64,000 nucleotides of DNA, from assembly GCA_944739405.2 (NCBI GenBank), contig OX123188.2:70885251-70949250 (forward strand). The letters are read 5' to 3'. This document shows, in pieces, positions 1 to 10,450 of the stretch (its first letter is position 1; each line of letters starts with the position of its first letter). Origin of the DNA: Euclidia mi. Its lineage: Eukaryota > Arthropoda > Insecta > Lepidoptera > Erebidae. A program made the translations under genes and the position numbers. Below the pieces are notes generated by a model. It made no database searches. It worked only from the letters and a program-made list of their open reading frames with translations, and was not told the DNA's origin.

Positions 1-200
1 GGTACTTGACCTCGGTAGACAGCTTAAGCTCTGTATCAAATAACCTGGGCAATCGGTAAGTACCCAGCGCGCGTTTGTGTGTGAACATAACTAGTTCGGT
101 CTTGGTCGGGTTTACAGATAATTCGTACTCATTACACCACCACTCTACTATGCGTAGGGCTTGTTGGTAGTTACTGAATAAGCAGACATTCAGGACCTAT
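1..200 (-). pseudogene. Non-LTR retrotransposon reverse transcriptase fragment
   Basis: Read on the minus strand, this gives a stretch with the segment VEWWCNEYELSVNPTKTELV, which matches the region after the catalytic YADD box in jockey/R1-type LINE reverse transcriptases, where a conserved N-P-x-K-T/S-x motif follows. The fragment runs off the left edge of the window and is cut at about 212 by the Tc1-like element. It is a decayed piece, not a functional gene. The clade is not determined. Confidence 0.75.
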
Positions 201-593
201 GTGGATTCATGGTACAGTCGCCATCAGATATATTGTAGCAGACAAGGTGACCAAATACTTCTGAACAATTTAAAATGTCAATAAGTTCCATTCGCTACAA
301 GTTACCATTAATATCTGAACATTTATTACCTCGTTAATATCTGAGCAGATGCTTGTCAATAATTTCTATACAAACTAACAAACCAAAAATATCTGAACAC
401 TTACAACGTCAAGTGTATCTACGCAGCAAACGCTGAGCTTACCTAGTTCGTTACTGCGTGATATAAAGGAGGAATTAAAAACGACGACTATCATTTGTTT
501 AAGAAGCAACTGATAATTTATGTAAATGTCAAACTATTGATAGAAAATAGATCATGGTTTTGTAATAAAATTAAAAATTATTGTTTTTTTTTT

Positions 594-1631
594 TTATTTA
601 TGACAACATAAGTAGTATATATTATAAAATGTTAGTATTTTGTGTAACCTCCTTCTGCATTCAATAGGTATGTCTTGTAACCGTTTCCGCATGGAACCAA
701 CAACGTTTTCACAAACATTTCGGCCTCTGAAACGTTATTTGCATGTTGTCTTAATGCTTCCTTTGTTCGACATTGATTCCCATCCCACTCTTGCACCATT
801 TTACCCCATAAGTTCTCAATGGGATTGAGATCTGGACTTTTTGGCGGTAGTTAAAGTTAGCTCTCTTTGTTCATTAATCCATGCTTGTACAGTACGAGCA
901 TTATGCACTGAGCTATTATCTTGAATGAACGTTATATGTTCATCTTAATTATAAAATATTACAGTTGGAAGAAATGTATCTTCAAGAAGTTCCTTGTAAT
1001 TCATTGAGTTCATTCGTCCGCTTATTTCTACAAGCTCACCAGAGCCATTTTTGCACATCCATCCCCAGAATCCAATTGTACCTAATACGAACACTCCGGC
1101 GATTAGGCAGCACATTTTGCTCCAATTACCGTGTACATATTTTGTGGTCTCCACAAACTCAATCTGCCATTATCCGATGAACAGAATACTTTCTCGTCCA
1201 TAAAGATAATGTTATCAAAATTGTGATTTAAAATAATTGGCCGCAAATTGCAGCCGCTGCATTTTGTGCCTTGGTGTGAGAGTTGGCTTTCTTGCTGGTA
1301 GGTACTCTATTTAGTAAACCTCCTTCTTTTAATCGTCTTCTTACGGTGCTACTGGACACTTGAAATGTACTTGAAAACTGTGTAGTATTAATAAATCTTT
1401 CATTTCGTAGAATAGCTTCTAGTCTTGATTTCTTGTTGTTGCACGCGGACGACCAAATGATACATGATTATTCAAAGTACCCTCTTGCTGCCATCTTCCC
1501 AGCCATAAATATACAGTATTTCTCTTTAATAGTTTTACATCAGTCATAATTGTCTGTCTGTCTGATAGACCATCATCCTTTAACTGAATTATTTTATTTT
1601 TCAATTTAGCATCTATACGGTATGAACTCAT
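594..1631 (-). pseudogene. Tc1-like transposase, frameshifted
   Basis: The frame starts at ATG 1629-1631 (MSSYRIDAKL). Residues 1-70 form the paired helix-turn-helix DNA-binding region and end in the GRPR-type motif (FGRPRATTRNQD). After a frameshift near 1420 the second HTH half continues (SSSTVRRRLKEGG, then LLNRV). Further frame changes precede the DDE catalytic core: MDEKVF with the first Asp near 1190, QDNSSVHNA with the second Asp near 920, and DLNPIENLWG with the Glu near 815. The last codons reach the TAA at 594-596. The length of about 340 codons is normal for Tc1 transposases. At least two frameshifts make it non-functional. In the intact element it would bind the TIRs and cut and paste the DNA. 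Confidence 0.88.
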
Positions 1632-1670
1632 ATTACATTAATTAAAATCAGTAATCCAATATCTATAATA

Positions 1671-3849
1671 GGCCAGTCATTTAAGCTTAAATTAGGTAAG
1701 AAACTCGGAATTCGAGATACCCAGCTGTAAGTCTGTAAATACTCGTATATTGACGCCCTAAAAGTTGTCTCAAAACCTACATATGTAGGGTAGGTAGGGT
1801 GTACGCAACTATTAAATTTCAAGGTCAAAGGTCACAAAAATCGTTTTTATGCGCTTTTTTTGTAAATATCTCATTTCCTATGGGTTTTTTGCTATTTGTA
1901 TTCATTATCAATATTGTAGAATACAAAATTCTCTTCAAATTTTGTTTTAAAAATTTTTCATACGGTGAACCGTTTTCGAGATAGACGGCGGAGAGCGCAC
2001 GGTCACAGCATCACTTCGGTGCCTCCGGTCGAAAACGCGCCATATATAGCTGATGAACTATCGATAAATCAATGATTATAAATATTTGTCAATTTTTATT
2101 AACTATTATATTATATTGTATCATTTTCTTGATGCATTAAATCTATAAAGTTTCCTAAAATTAATAAATAATTAAGGGAAAAACTTAAATGATAATATAA
2201 TTATATTCCCATTTACACTAATGACATTTTAAATCGAAAATAATTAAGTGCATCTTCTTTAAAATCTGTAAATTTTAAAATCCTTCCACTACGTCAAAAA
2301 TTATACCTGGGAATTATACGGGCCCCTATTATACACTACGGACCTTTGTATTTAAAGCCAGCAGGGACAGATGTTCAATTGTATTGTATAGTTACGACCG
2401 TTTTCTCTTTATTTCAGTTTGAATCGTATCTTGGTAACTACGGACGTACAATTTCAAGAACTATGGCCGATTTGTGTTTTCTATGTAATAAGTAAGAAGA
2501 GAAGAAGAATCGCTTATTGAAGTAGTGCGCGGTATGAAATCTCTACGAACTGCAAGTGTCGAACGAAACGACGGAAAAATTTATTATTTAAAATCAGTAA
2601 CCTCTTTTAAAGTGCATGAAAAGTGCCGAAGTGTTTACATTTGTAAAAATTGTATCCAAGCAGCAAAACGGAAGCAAGAAGGAGAAACTATAACTTCTAC
2701 ATTAGTACTCCGTAAAAAACGAGATGAAGTGTTTGATTTTTTTTCAAACTTGGTTAGGGCATGATTTGGAACCCCAGGTATGGAGTTGGGCAATGCAAAA
2801 CGGTTTTCTGGAGCCTATCATGACAATTTTACCACCTGCTCCAGAAGATTTGCTAAATACAATTTTCTGCAACTGCAAGAGTGGTTGTGGTTCGCAATGC
2901 GGATACAGGAAAGCGGGCTTGCAATGCTTTTTAGCTTGTGACCAATGTAATGGGCAAGTTTGTCTCAATGCTCTAACCATATCAGAGCGACATTAACGAA
3001 GATGGAACCTTCGACCTTACGGGGTCATCATGGAAGAACTTGAGACAAATGTCGTTGAAGACGATAATGAAGACCAGTTTGAAATTTACCAGCAGCCGGA
3101 AGACGACGATGAAGAGGAAGAAGATGATCAAAATTATAAATTGTAGTTTTTGTACCCTTTATTATTTTTTTTACTTTTAATAAAAATAAATGTATTGAAT
3201 GATATTTTTTAATAAAAAGATTAATTCATAATTTATTTGTTTTTTTTTTTCATCACGTAAGAAGTTATTAATATTAATTAGGCTAAAATTCTAATATAAT
3301 TCCTATATTTTCATTAACAATTCTGCAATTACATGGGCAGGTAAGTGTTGTTAAATAAATTAATACTGAATAAAAAGTGGATAGGTTAGGAAAAAAATTA
3401 TAAAATATAATATAATAGTTAATAAAAATTGACAAATATTTATAATCATTGATTTATCGATAGTTCATCAACTATATATGGCGCGATTTCGACCGGAGGC
3501 ACCGGTTGACCTGAAGTGATCGTGTGACCGCGCGCTCTCCGCCCTCTATCTCGAAAACGGTTCACCGTATACAATTTTTTTTATACAAAATTTGTTGAGA
3601 ATTTTGTATTCTACAATATTGATAGTGAATACAAATAGCAAAACACCTTGACGTTGCAATGAGATATTTACAAAAAAAAGCGCAAAAACCAATTTTTGTG
3701 ACCTTTGACCTTGAAATTTAATAGTTGCGTACACCCTACCATATGTAGGTTTTGAGACAACTTTTAGGGTGTCAATATACAAGTATTTACAGACTTACAG
3801 CTGGGTATCTCGAATTCCGAGGTGAACTTACTACTTATAATGACTGGAC
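1671..3849 (+). mobile_element. DNA element with about 450-bp TIRs, superfamily unknown
   Basis: Positions 1671-2122 and 3398-3849 are long inverted copies with scattered differences. The ends read GGCCAGTCAT and ATGACTGGAC, flanked by TA-rich DNA. The arms contain the word AAAGTTGTCTCAAAA, an AGGTCAAAGGTCAC segment and TTTTCGAGATAGA close to the interior. The same words in the same order occur in the palindromic element at 24118-24704, so the two belong to one family. The interior (2123-3397) holds a broken plus-strand gene for a cysteine-rich protein. The element sits between the Tc1 transposase and the IS630-type remnant. I cannot place it in a named superfamily; no catalytic DDE region is visible, so it is probably an internally deleted copy. 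Confidence 0.8.
2463..3146 (+). pseudogene. Cysteine-rich element protein, N- and C-terminal remnants
   Basis: Three open pieces lie in order within the TIR element. The first (ATG 2463) gives MADLCFLCNK, a CxxC start. After a frameshift, 2508-2764 gives EVVRGMKSLRTASVER and then VHEKCRSVYICKNCIQAA, a second Cys pair after a His. In another frame 2724-2996 gives PPAPEDLLNTIFCNCKSGCG, followed by Cys-rich CRKAGLxC-like spacing similar to tesmin/CXC tails, and then in yet another frame an acidic end (YQQPEDDDEEEEDDQ) to TAG 3144-3146. The first and last parts look like the two ends of a larger protein with the middle deleted. Similar Cys-rich ends are, as I recall, common in repetitive arthropod proteins; that is recollection, not a search. 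Confidence 0.55.
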
Positions 3850-3855
3850 TAAATA

Positions 3856-4752
3856 CAGTCCGTTCACAGTTATTTTACCTCTGACAGATGTCGGTGTTTA
3901 TTTTCTTTATGTTGGAATTGTACTCTTTGATGACAGGAATGTAAAATAGGGTTACCCGTGCATAACATTTTACCCAATATTAGTGGAAATGCTTCAAAAA
4001 TTCAAATGCTTGAAGCTCATGGCCGCAAAGTGGTTAGATTACCGCCATACGCGAGATAAACGCAATTGAACTTATGTGGAGTCTCATTAAAAGGCGAGTC
4101 ACAAGCAACAATTTAGGACAAGAGGCAACCAACATTGAGAATTTAGCTGAAGAAGCTTTTCAATCTATCACTGCAGAAGACTGACAAAAACAATGCAAAC
4201 ATGAGCGCCACATTGAAGACAAGCTTCGTGAAACAGATGGGTCTACGGATGCTGAAATGGACAGGTTCATAATAGAATTAAATTCCGAGTCTGATACAGA
4301 ATATGACAGCAGTTACGAATCATCATAACATTGGCAGTCCACATGGATTATTCTTATAGACTCACGCCTGTTTCCATGCAGGGGTAGGCAGAGGTGTAAT
4401 ATGACACCCACATCATTCTTATTCAAAATAAATATGAAAATTAAATTTACAGTTTTTGTATTTGATAATTAGAACCTCACGTTGGCGTAATTATGATGCG
4501 TTTACCTTTATATATTAAATAGACAACATTTTTATTATAACTACTTATCTTCATAGGAAATTAGTTATTTCGTAAGAAAATAAATGTACATGCATATAGC
4601 CATGCCAATATCAAGAGGTTTTGTTACAAACATTACTTCCAAATATTTAATACGATCGGAGGGGGATTGGAGTATTATATACCAAATATAGCAACACAAC
4701 GCCCAGGTTGGCCAATCTAACAGCTAGAGGTAAAATAACTGTGAACGGACTA
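3856..4752 (+). mobile_element. IS630/Tc1-mariner-type remnant
   Basis: The ends share the inverted sequence AGTCCGTTCACAGTTATTTT (with ACCTCT following) and are flanked by TA (3854-3855, 4753-4754). The interior holds only the end of a transposase. A minus-strand piece of the family B SINE tail lies near 4350-4425. The element abuts the previous TIR element within about 6 bp, so it landed next to or in the same target inside the Tc1 element. Confidence 0.75.
3990..4328 (+). pseudogene. IS630-type (DDE_3-like) transposase C-terminus
   Basis: In frame pieces this reads MLEAHGRKVVRLPPY, then INAIELMWSLIKRRV, then NLAEEAFQSITAEDW and an acidic serine-rich end (SDTEYDSSYESS) to TAA 4326-4328. 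The N-A-I-E-L-x-W signature holds the third catalytic acid of IS630/Tc1-mariner transposases. The first two catalytic residues and the DNA-binding region are gone, there is a frameshift before INAIEL, and a stop stands where a Trp is expected in the AED(W) motif. Confidence 0.75.
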
Positions 4753-5081
4753 TACTTGATAATACGTTGCTTGCCTCTTGCCATTGCATGACACATTGAA
4801 CATGACAATCATGCCATGACTCAAAACTACATTATGTTATAAACTGACAGTCATCATATTATATAAATTAGCAAAAGAGTTCCTATATATATTGTGTTGT
4901 ATTTATAGTAAAGAAACACTTCCTACTGCAATTTTTCCTCAACTGCTCAGATTTCTAAGACTAGGTACCTACCCCATGTGCTTAGATACACTTGACGTTG
5001 TAAGTGTTCAGATATTTTTGGTTTATAGTTTGTATAGAAATGATTGACAAGCATCTGCTCAGATATTAACGAGGTAATAAA

Positions 5082-5624
5082 ATCAGGCAAGACAAAGAAG
5101 TAGGACGGCGAGTCGAAAATGCCTGGAAGAGCTTCTGGTCAATGAAAGAGCTACTGAAGGGCAACCTTCCACTGACACTCAAGCGAAAGTTCGTCGATAT
5201 GTGTATATTGCCCGTCCTAACCTACGGTGCCCAAACATGGTCCTTGACGGAATTTCAGAAGTCCAGACTGAAGATTTGCCAAAGGGCTATGGAACGTAGC
5301 ATTCTCGGGGTAAAAAGGACCGACCGTGTCCGAAACACCACGCTACGTTCCCAAACACGCATAGCCGATGTTGGTTTAAAATCTGCCAGGCTGAAGTGGG
5401 ACTGGGCTGGTCACCTCTGCCGTATGCACCCAGAAAGGTGGGCTTATTTAATAACCAGTTGGGTGCCTCATGATAGTCGACGACGACGCGGCAGACCTAA
5501 ACGGAGATGGCGGGACGACTTAGATGCATTCGACAGCGACTGGCCGAACATAGTACAGGACAGGGATGAATGGCGGTCCAAGGGAGAGGCCTTTGCCCAG
5601 CAGTGGGACACATGTACAGGCTAA
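5082..5624 (+). pseudogene. RTE reverse transcriptase C-terminal region
   Basis: Open without a stop for 180 codons. It begins IRQDKEVGRRVENAWKSFWS, then has LTYGAQTWSLT (the conserved Y-G-x-x-T-W block after the thumb of RTE RTs), KWDWAGHLCRM, RRRRGRPKRRWRDDLD and ends FAQQWDTCTG. This order is diagnostic for the 3' part of RTE ORFs. The endonuclease and RT catalytic domains are missing through 5' truncation, so it is inactive although undamaged. Confidence 0.88.
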
Positions 5625-5650
5625 ATAAAAAAAAATAAAAAAAAAAAAAA
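5082..5650 (+). mobile_element. 5'-truncated RTE LINE inside the Tc1 right TIR
   Basis: It consists of the last about 180 codons of an RTE-clade ORF followed almost directly by a poly-A tract (5627-5650). It splits the right Tc1 repeat precisely: repeat sequence stops at GAGGTAATAAA (to 5081) and resumes at TGTTCAGATATT (5652), contiguous in the intact left repeat. A very short 3' UTR is typical of RTE elements. Confidence 0.9.
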
Positions 5651-6015
5651 ATGTTCAGATATTAATGGTAACTTTAGCGAATGGAACTTATTGACATTTT
5701 AAATTGTTCAGAAGTATTTGGTCACCTCGCCTGCTACAATATATCTGATGGCGACTGTACAAAAATTAGAAGGTAAACTATTTGTTATACAAAATATCAG
5801 TGTTTGCTGCTACTCGTATCTCCTGGTTTGTAAATTACAGTTCTTAAAATATTTATATTTAAGTTGAGGGATACAGTAATGACATATTTATTGTGATTAT
5901 ATTTTAGTCATAGGTAATTGAATAAATAGTTAAGTCTGCTAATAACATTTTTATTTTAACAGTACCTATATACAACCCATGGTAAATGTGTATTATAGAC
6001 TTATCGAGACAAAAT

Positions 6016-6390
6016 CTTTCTTCTTTCTTTCTCTGAGCGTTATCCCAGTTTCAGTCTGGGGTCCGCTTTCTAGTCTAACCGGATTTGGCTGAATATTAGC
6101 TTTTCCACGGAGCGACTGCCTGTCTGACCTCCGCAACCCGAAGGGATAACGATATTCCATGGTTTAGACTAGTGTCAGTTTATTTAGAAGGTACTGACGC
6201 CCTGTAACGACTGTCAAAGATCTTCATGACAACCGGGACCGACGGCTTAACGTGCTCTCCGAGGCACGGGACAAGCGATAATTAACAATTCAATACGCAC
6301 ATAACTCCTCATTGGTGCGCGCCGTGGATTCGAACCTGATACCCTCTGCATGGCAGTCTGTTGGTATATCCACTCGGCTATCGCTGCCTT
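6016..6390 (-). repeat. tRNA-derived SINE family A, full length
   Basis: On the minus strand the head reads GCGATAGCCGAGTGG (box A) and GGTTCGAATCC (box B), as in a tRNA gene, followed by a body that ends near the AACGCTCAGAG side. It is flanked by perfect 17-bp target duplications ACTTATCGAGACAAAAT at 5999-6015 and 6391-6407. Near-identical copies are at 43051-43419 and 48775-49142. Confidence 0.92.
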
Positions 6391-6454
6391 ACTTATCGAG
6401 ACAAAATAATAGACAAAAATATATTTTCTTCTCGAGTTGATAGTACAAAATTAG

Positions 6455-6692
6455 TACAGATATGACTGCACGGTTAGTGTGTAGTGGTTTAAGCGGTGGG
6501 CTCGCCGCTTGGTTCTGCGCCGCGTGTCGTGGGTTCGATTCCCACACGAGACAACACTTTGTGTGATCTACAAATTTTCGTCTCGAGTCTGGGTGTTCAT
6601 TGTGTCCGTTGGTTGTATGTTTGTAAAGTCCCCCGCGACACAGGAATTTCTTTCTAGTGCGGGAGTTGTCTTTATAAAAAGAACATACATAC
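6455..6692 (+). repeat. tRNA-derived SINE family C
   Basis: The head has a box A-like GTAGTGGTTTAAGCGG and a clear box B GGTTCGATTCCC (6532-6543). The body has GTGTCCGTTGGTTGTATG and GCGACACAGGA, shared with the copy at 52330-52545. It is followed by an ACATACATAC tail and, directly, a minus-strand tail piece of SINE family B (about 6693-6810). Confidence 0.8.
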
Positions 6693-6810
6693 ATAGACTC
6701 ACGCCTGTTTCCCCGAAGGGGTAGGCAGAGGCATATTAAACGCCCACTTTTCGCCAGTGTTTTGATCCCACGTAATAGGTGGCGAGCCTATTGCCGCTTA
6801 TCGGGATTTT
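6693..6810 (-). repeat. SINE family B, 3' part
   Basis: It contains CGCCTGTTTCCCCGAAGGGG, then TAGGCAGAGG and ACGTAATAGG, the reverse of the 3' half of the SINE copies at 27047-27460 and 45346-45602. The tRNA-like head is absent. Confidence 0.75.
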
Positions 6811-6861
6811 AAAAATAAAAAAGAAGAAGATATCAAATGGCACCGCCCCAGTATAAGTATG

Positions 6862-7205
6862 TGGCTACAACAACGGCATTGTCTGCGGTTTGGCATAGAT
6901 CGGCCGCCGAACATTTGTGCGGGCACTTAGGACATCTAGCTGGTGAGTCATGGTCTGTTCTGGAGCTGGCGATGCTCCCCAGTGTGTAGAGGTCAATCTT
7001 CGTAGAAGATTATTCCAGGTGTCAATTTTCTGCCTGGTAGCCTCGCAGCGGCGCCGATAGGTGAGAGACCCATCAAGTATGACTCCCAAATACTTGGGGT
7101 TAGGACTATGTTCGATGTTAGCGCCCTGCCATGTGATGCTGGCTTTGTTGTTGCGGAGATGAAATGCGCTTGCCTGAGTTTTGCTTGGTTTCGGTTAAAG
7201 TCCAT
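6862..7205 (-). pseudogene. Non-LTR RT fragment (thumb region)
   Basis: Across two minus-strand frames this gives SAFHLRNNKASITWQGANI and then PKYLGVILDGSLTYRRRCEA, followed by LLRRLTSTHWGAS. The KYLGV-x-LD motif follows the palm domain in jockey/LOA-type LINE reverse transcriptases. It is frameshifted and lacks the YADD box. Confidence 0.75.
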
Positions 7206-7843
7206 TATAAAAATAACTGACCTTATGTTTTCTATTTTTGCAAAATGCGGCTAGACCATCACTATAAAAATGCCATAAGTGCCTAACTTGTGTTTTATAA
7301 AGCGCAATAATAGTTAACTAGTTGCTGGTGTAAAGTACCTATCTACCACTTGCTTAGAATTATATTAAACTATTCTAGCATCCAATTTCGTTAATTTTCT
7401 TAATGGCTTCCAAACTGGAATTTGTTTTTAAATCATTGAGAGGCTGAGGATGTCCAGGCTCTCGGCGCACAGAGATAGGTACAATGAATTTGTCACGTGA
7501 AAGGTCTATAGGTCTCTTCATTTCGGACACAAGACGTTACCATCTTTCCTCTGTCGCATTTGTGACTATTAGTCATCCACTTTTTAATAAATGTTCTGCA
7601 TTGACAGCAAGTCGACGAATTTCCGCCGTAATCTAAAAAGCAGAAATTTGTTTTAATTCAGAGTCATTTTCGAAATTTTCTAATGAGATTTGTAGGTACA
7701 CTACGAGATCATCACGATAGTAAAGGGCAACGAGGCGAATGACCAAGACGAAATTGGTCATTAATTTCGATGATAAGCACTTCTCTGGATTGTGTACAGG
7801 TTTTATCATCTCGCTTGGAAGGTAGCATGACTTCCCCTTTTTA
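7206..7843. other. Stretch with no recognisable gene
   Basis: AT-rich DNA. On the minus strand near 7370-7640 there is a weakly open region giving KRPIDLSRDKFIVPISVRRE and similar, with stops and frame changes; it could be a decayed element protein, but I do not recognise it. Confidence 0.4.
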
Positions 7844-7990
7844 GGGTCGGTACATATCTAACAGAAAGTGCGTCGAGCGTATCTGCATCGGTCGCGTCTA
7901 TTCTGTCAAATTAGACCTGCCGCATTACGCGTCTTGTCAGTTTCGTTCAGCATCTACAGTGCGGTTGTGTTTTGTAACATTGAATTTTAA

Positions 7991-8125
7991 AATGAAGCCC
8001 ATCGAAGTAATAGCTATTTGGGAGGCCCTTGAACAAGATCGAAAAAGGGAACGTTGACATTGGGTGCAACCTTTAATACTAAAAGAATAACAAGGGGCCA
8101 ATTTCATTGTCTATATTATTATTAC
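7991..8125 (+). pseudogene. Harbinger-type protein, N-terminal piece
   Basis: ATG 7991 opens MKPIEVIAIWEALEQDRKRE and then hits a stop; the next codons read HWVQPLI, resembling the W-V-H-P start of PIF/Harbinger transposases. The frame resumes after the RTE insertion at 10472 with LREYPTKFIQFYRRSVESFD and ELLTIVKYFL, again typical of the N-terminal helical region of these proteins. The nuclease domain is missing. Confidence 0.65.
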
Positions 8126-8138
8126 ATTAGACTGTGTT

Positions 8139-8578
8139 CAATGCGATACACGCACAAGGAATAGAAATAGGCTACATAGACCTTATTAGAAATATTTATC
8201 GTAATAGCACAGCAGCAGTACGAATAAATTCCACAGGACGAGTCTTTCCTATCCAAATTGGAGTACCTAGGTAAAACAAGGTGACCTGCTGTCCCCTAAA
8301 TTATTTGCAGCCTTTAGAAGAAGTTTTTAAAGAGTTATTCGACGAGTGGACTGACAAAGGTATTGCCGTCGGTGAAAGGAGGTTGACAAACCTTCGATTT
8401 ACCGACGACATTGTTCTGATGTCATCTTCAGCAGAAGAACTGGGTGTCATGCTTAACGACCTGCATGAGGCGAGCCACAGGATAGGACTTCAAATGAACA
8501 TGTCAAAGACCAAAATAATGACTGACAGCACAAAGCTAAAGCTAAACGTAGGGAATGCGGAGATCGCATATGTCCAGG
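8139..8578 (+). pseudogene. RTE reverse transcriptase palm domain, broken
   Basis: The frame gives HAQGIEIGYIDLIRNIYRN and RVFPIQIGVP (motif B region), then a stop in place of the RQGD motif, then FKELFDEWTDKGIAVGERRL and LRFTDDIVLMSSS. The last is the catalytic box, but it reads FTDD instead of F/YADD. MSKTKIM follows. The coding sequence breaks at about 8578 where another LINE is inserted and resumes at about 9910. Confidence 0.85.
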
Positions 8579-9876
8579 TATATTTATATATAGTAGATAA
8601 TCCATCGGTTAGTGAGTGTGTAAATTTGTATGTACCAAATAATTATTTGCGGGGTTGTCGTCGGCAACACCGTCTCCTCACCTATCCTCCAACATGGCGC
8701 CTCCCTCATGCTGCAAATAGTCCCACCGGAAGGGCCATACAATTGATCAACATTTTTTTACAAAACAATGAAGAGGCAGACATATTTTCTGACAAAATAA
8801 CTAAATTAATGCAAGCAGTCATGATACATTTTAATAAACTGTAATGTCGCTATCCAATCCAACCAAATTTATCATATATAATTATGTAATATCGCTTTTT
8901 TTTCTGACATTCTGGTATTTAATTTAATAATGAATAACTCTTGTATTGTAATGTTTGTTTGTGTGTTGTAATTTTTGATATTATAATATAGTGTTTTTTC
9001 TTTTCTCTATTGACATTATCGTATTCAATTTAATAATTACCTAATCATTCTTGTTATCTAATAATGTTTAATATTATAAATATCGCTTTTTTTTCTGACA
9101 TTCTGGTATTTAATTTAATAATGAATAACTCTTGTATTGTAATGTTTGTTTGTGTGTTGTAATTTTTGATATTATAATATAGTCTTTTTTCTTTTCTCTA
9201 TTGACATTATCGTATTCAATTTAATAATTACCTAATAATTCTTGTTATCTAATAATGTTTAATATTATAAATATCGTTTTTTTTTCTGACTTTCTGGTAT
9301 TTAATTTAATAATGAATAACTCTTGTATTGTAATGTTTGTTTGTGTGTTGTAATTTTTGATATTATAATATAGTTTTTTTTCTTTTCTCTATTGACATTA
9401 TCGTATTCAATTTAATAATTACCTAATAATTCTTGTTATCTAATAATGTTTAATATTATAAATATCGCTTTTTTTCTGACATTCTGGTATTAATTTTATA
9501 ATGAATAACTCTTGTATTGTAATGTTTGTTTGTTTGTGTGTTGTAATTTTTGATATAAAACCTAATATAGTTGTCTTTTTTCTATTCTCTATTGACATTA
9601 TCGTATTCAATTTAATAATAATGTTTAATATTATAAATATCGCTTTTTTTCTGACATTCTGGTATTATTTAATAATTAATAACTCTTGTATTGTACCTAA
9701 TGTTTGTTTGTTTGTGTGTTGTAATGTTTGATATTATAATATCTAAACATATATTACTTTTATATATTTTTTAGAATTGGTTTGTGAATTAATATAGTTT
9801 AGCTATAGCATGTAAGCGTTTTGGTGTGTGTCTATACTGTGAGCTTATATTGATTTTAATAAATAAATAAATTGAT
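8579..9876 (+). mobile_element. LINE 3' end with 191-bp tandem repeats
   Basis: It starts with the end of an ORF (8641-8844, RQHRLLTYPPTWRLPHAANS, then NEEADIFSDKITKLM, stop TAA 8842-8844). A 1-kb AT-rich 3' UTR and a (AATA)n tail at about 9856-9876 follow. It interrupts the RTE coding sequence. The ORF end is not one I can assign to a clade. Confidence 0.7.
8889..9745 (+). repeat. Tandem array of about 4.5 units of 191 bp
   Basis: The word TATCG(C/T) followed by a T-run and CTGAC recurs at about 8890, 9081, 9272, 9463 and 9638, so the period is 191 bp, with a roughly 16-bp deletion in the fourth unit. Each unit contains ATGAATAACTCTTGTATTGT and TTGACATTATCGTATTCAAT. The array lies wholly inside the 3' UTR of the LINE. 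Confidence 0.93.
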
Positions 9877-10450
9877 ACCTTGGCCAAGTAAGTCTTAGTC
9901 TCTTTCCAGGCGAGACAAGACACAGAAGTCATGCGTCGCATAGAAAACGCCTGGAAGAGCTACTGGTCGATGAAAGACATAATGAAAGGAGATCTCCTAT
10001 TATGCTACTAGCGTAAACTCATTGACATGTGCGTTCTCCCCATTCTCACGTATGGTGCACAAACATGGTCTTTGACTGCTCAACAGAGTTCCGCACTCGA
10101 AGTCTGCCAGCGAGCAATGGAGGGTAATATCCTAGGAGTCCGTTTAACAGACCGCGTAAAAAATAGGTACAATACTACGCTTCAAAACGAAAATCGCCGA
10201 TGTCACCCACAAAGCATGCAAACTAAAATGGGACTGGGCCGGCCACATTTGCCGCATGTCGGAAGACCTTTGGGCCAAAATCGCGGTCCCCGCAGGTGCT
10301 AGACGACAGCGTGGAAGGCCGAGACGACGATGGCGGGATGACCTGGACTCGTATAGGAAGGACTGGCCTGTGCTGGCACAAAATAGAGACCTGTGGAAGA
10401 AGGAGAGGGAGGCCTTTGCCCTACAGTGGGACGTTACGGGCGGAAAATAA
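9877..10450 (+). pseudogene. RTE reverse transcriptase C-terminal part
   Basis: This is the continuation of the frame broken at 8578. It gives RQDTEVMRRIENAWKSYWSM, a stop near 10010, then KLIDMCVLPILTYGAQTWSL, QRAMEGNILGVRLTDRVKN, a frame change, and RRQRGRPRRRWRDDLDSYRK to FALQWDVTGGK (TAA 10448-10450). It is homologous to 5082-5624 but diverged, so it is a second, older RTE copy. Confidence 0.85.

Larger units (their letters stand above)
215..5757 (-). mobile_element. Tc1-like transposon, expanded by three insertions
   Basis: The ends are inverted copies of each other: the left begins CAGTCGCCATCAGATATATT and the right ends with its reverse complement. Both are flanked by TA (213-214 and 5758-5759), the target duplication of Tc1/mariner elements. 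The terminal repeats are about 210 bp (215-425, and 4978-5082 plus 5650-5757, the latter split by an RTE LINE). Inside are a decayed transposase on the minus strand (594-1631), a second TIR element (1671-3849) and an IS630-type remnant (3856-4752). The unexpanded element would be about 1.9 kb, normal for Tc1. Confidence 0.9.
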
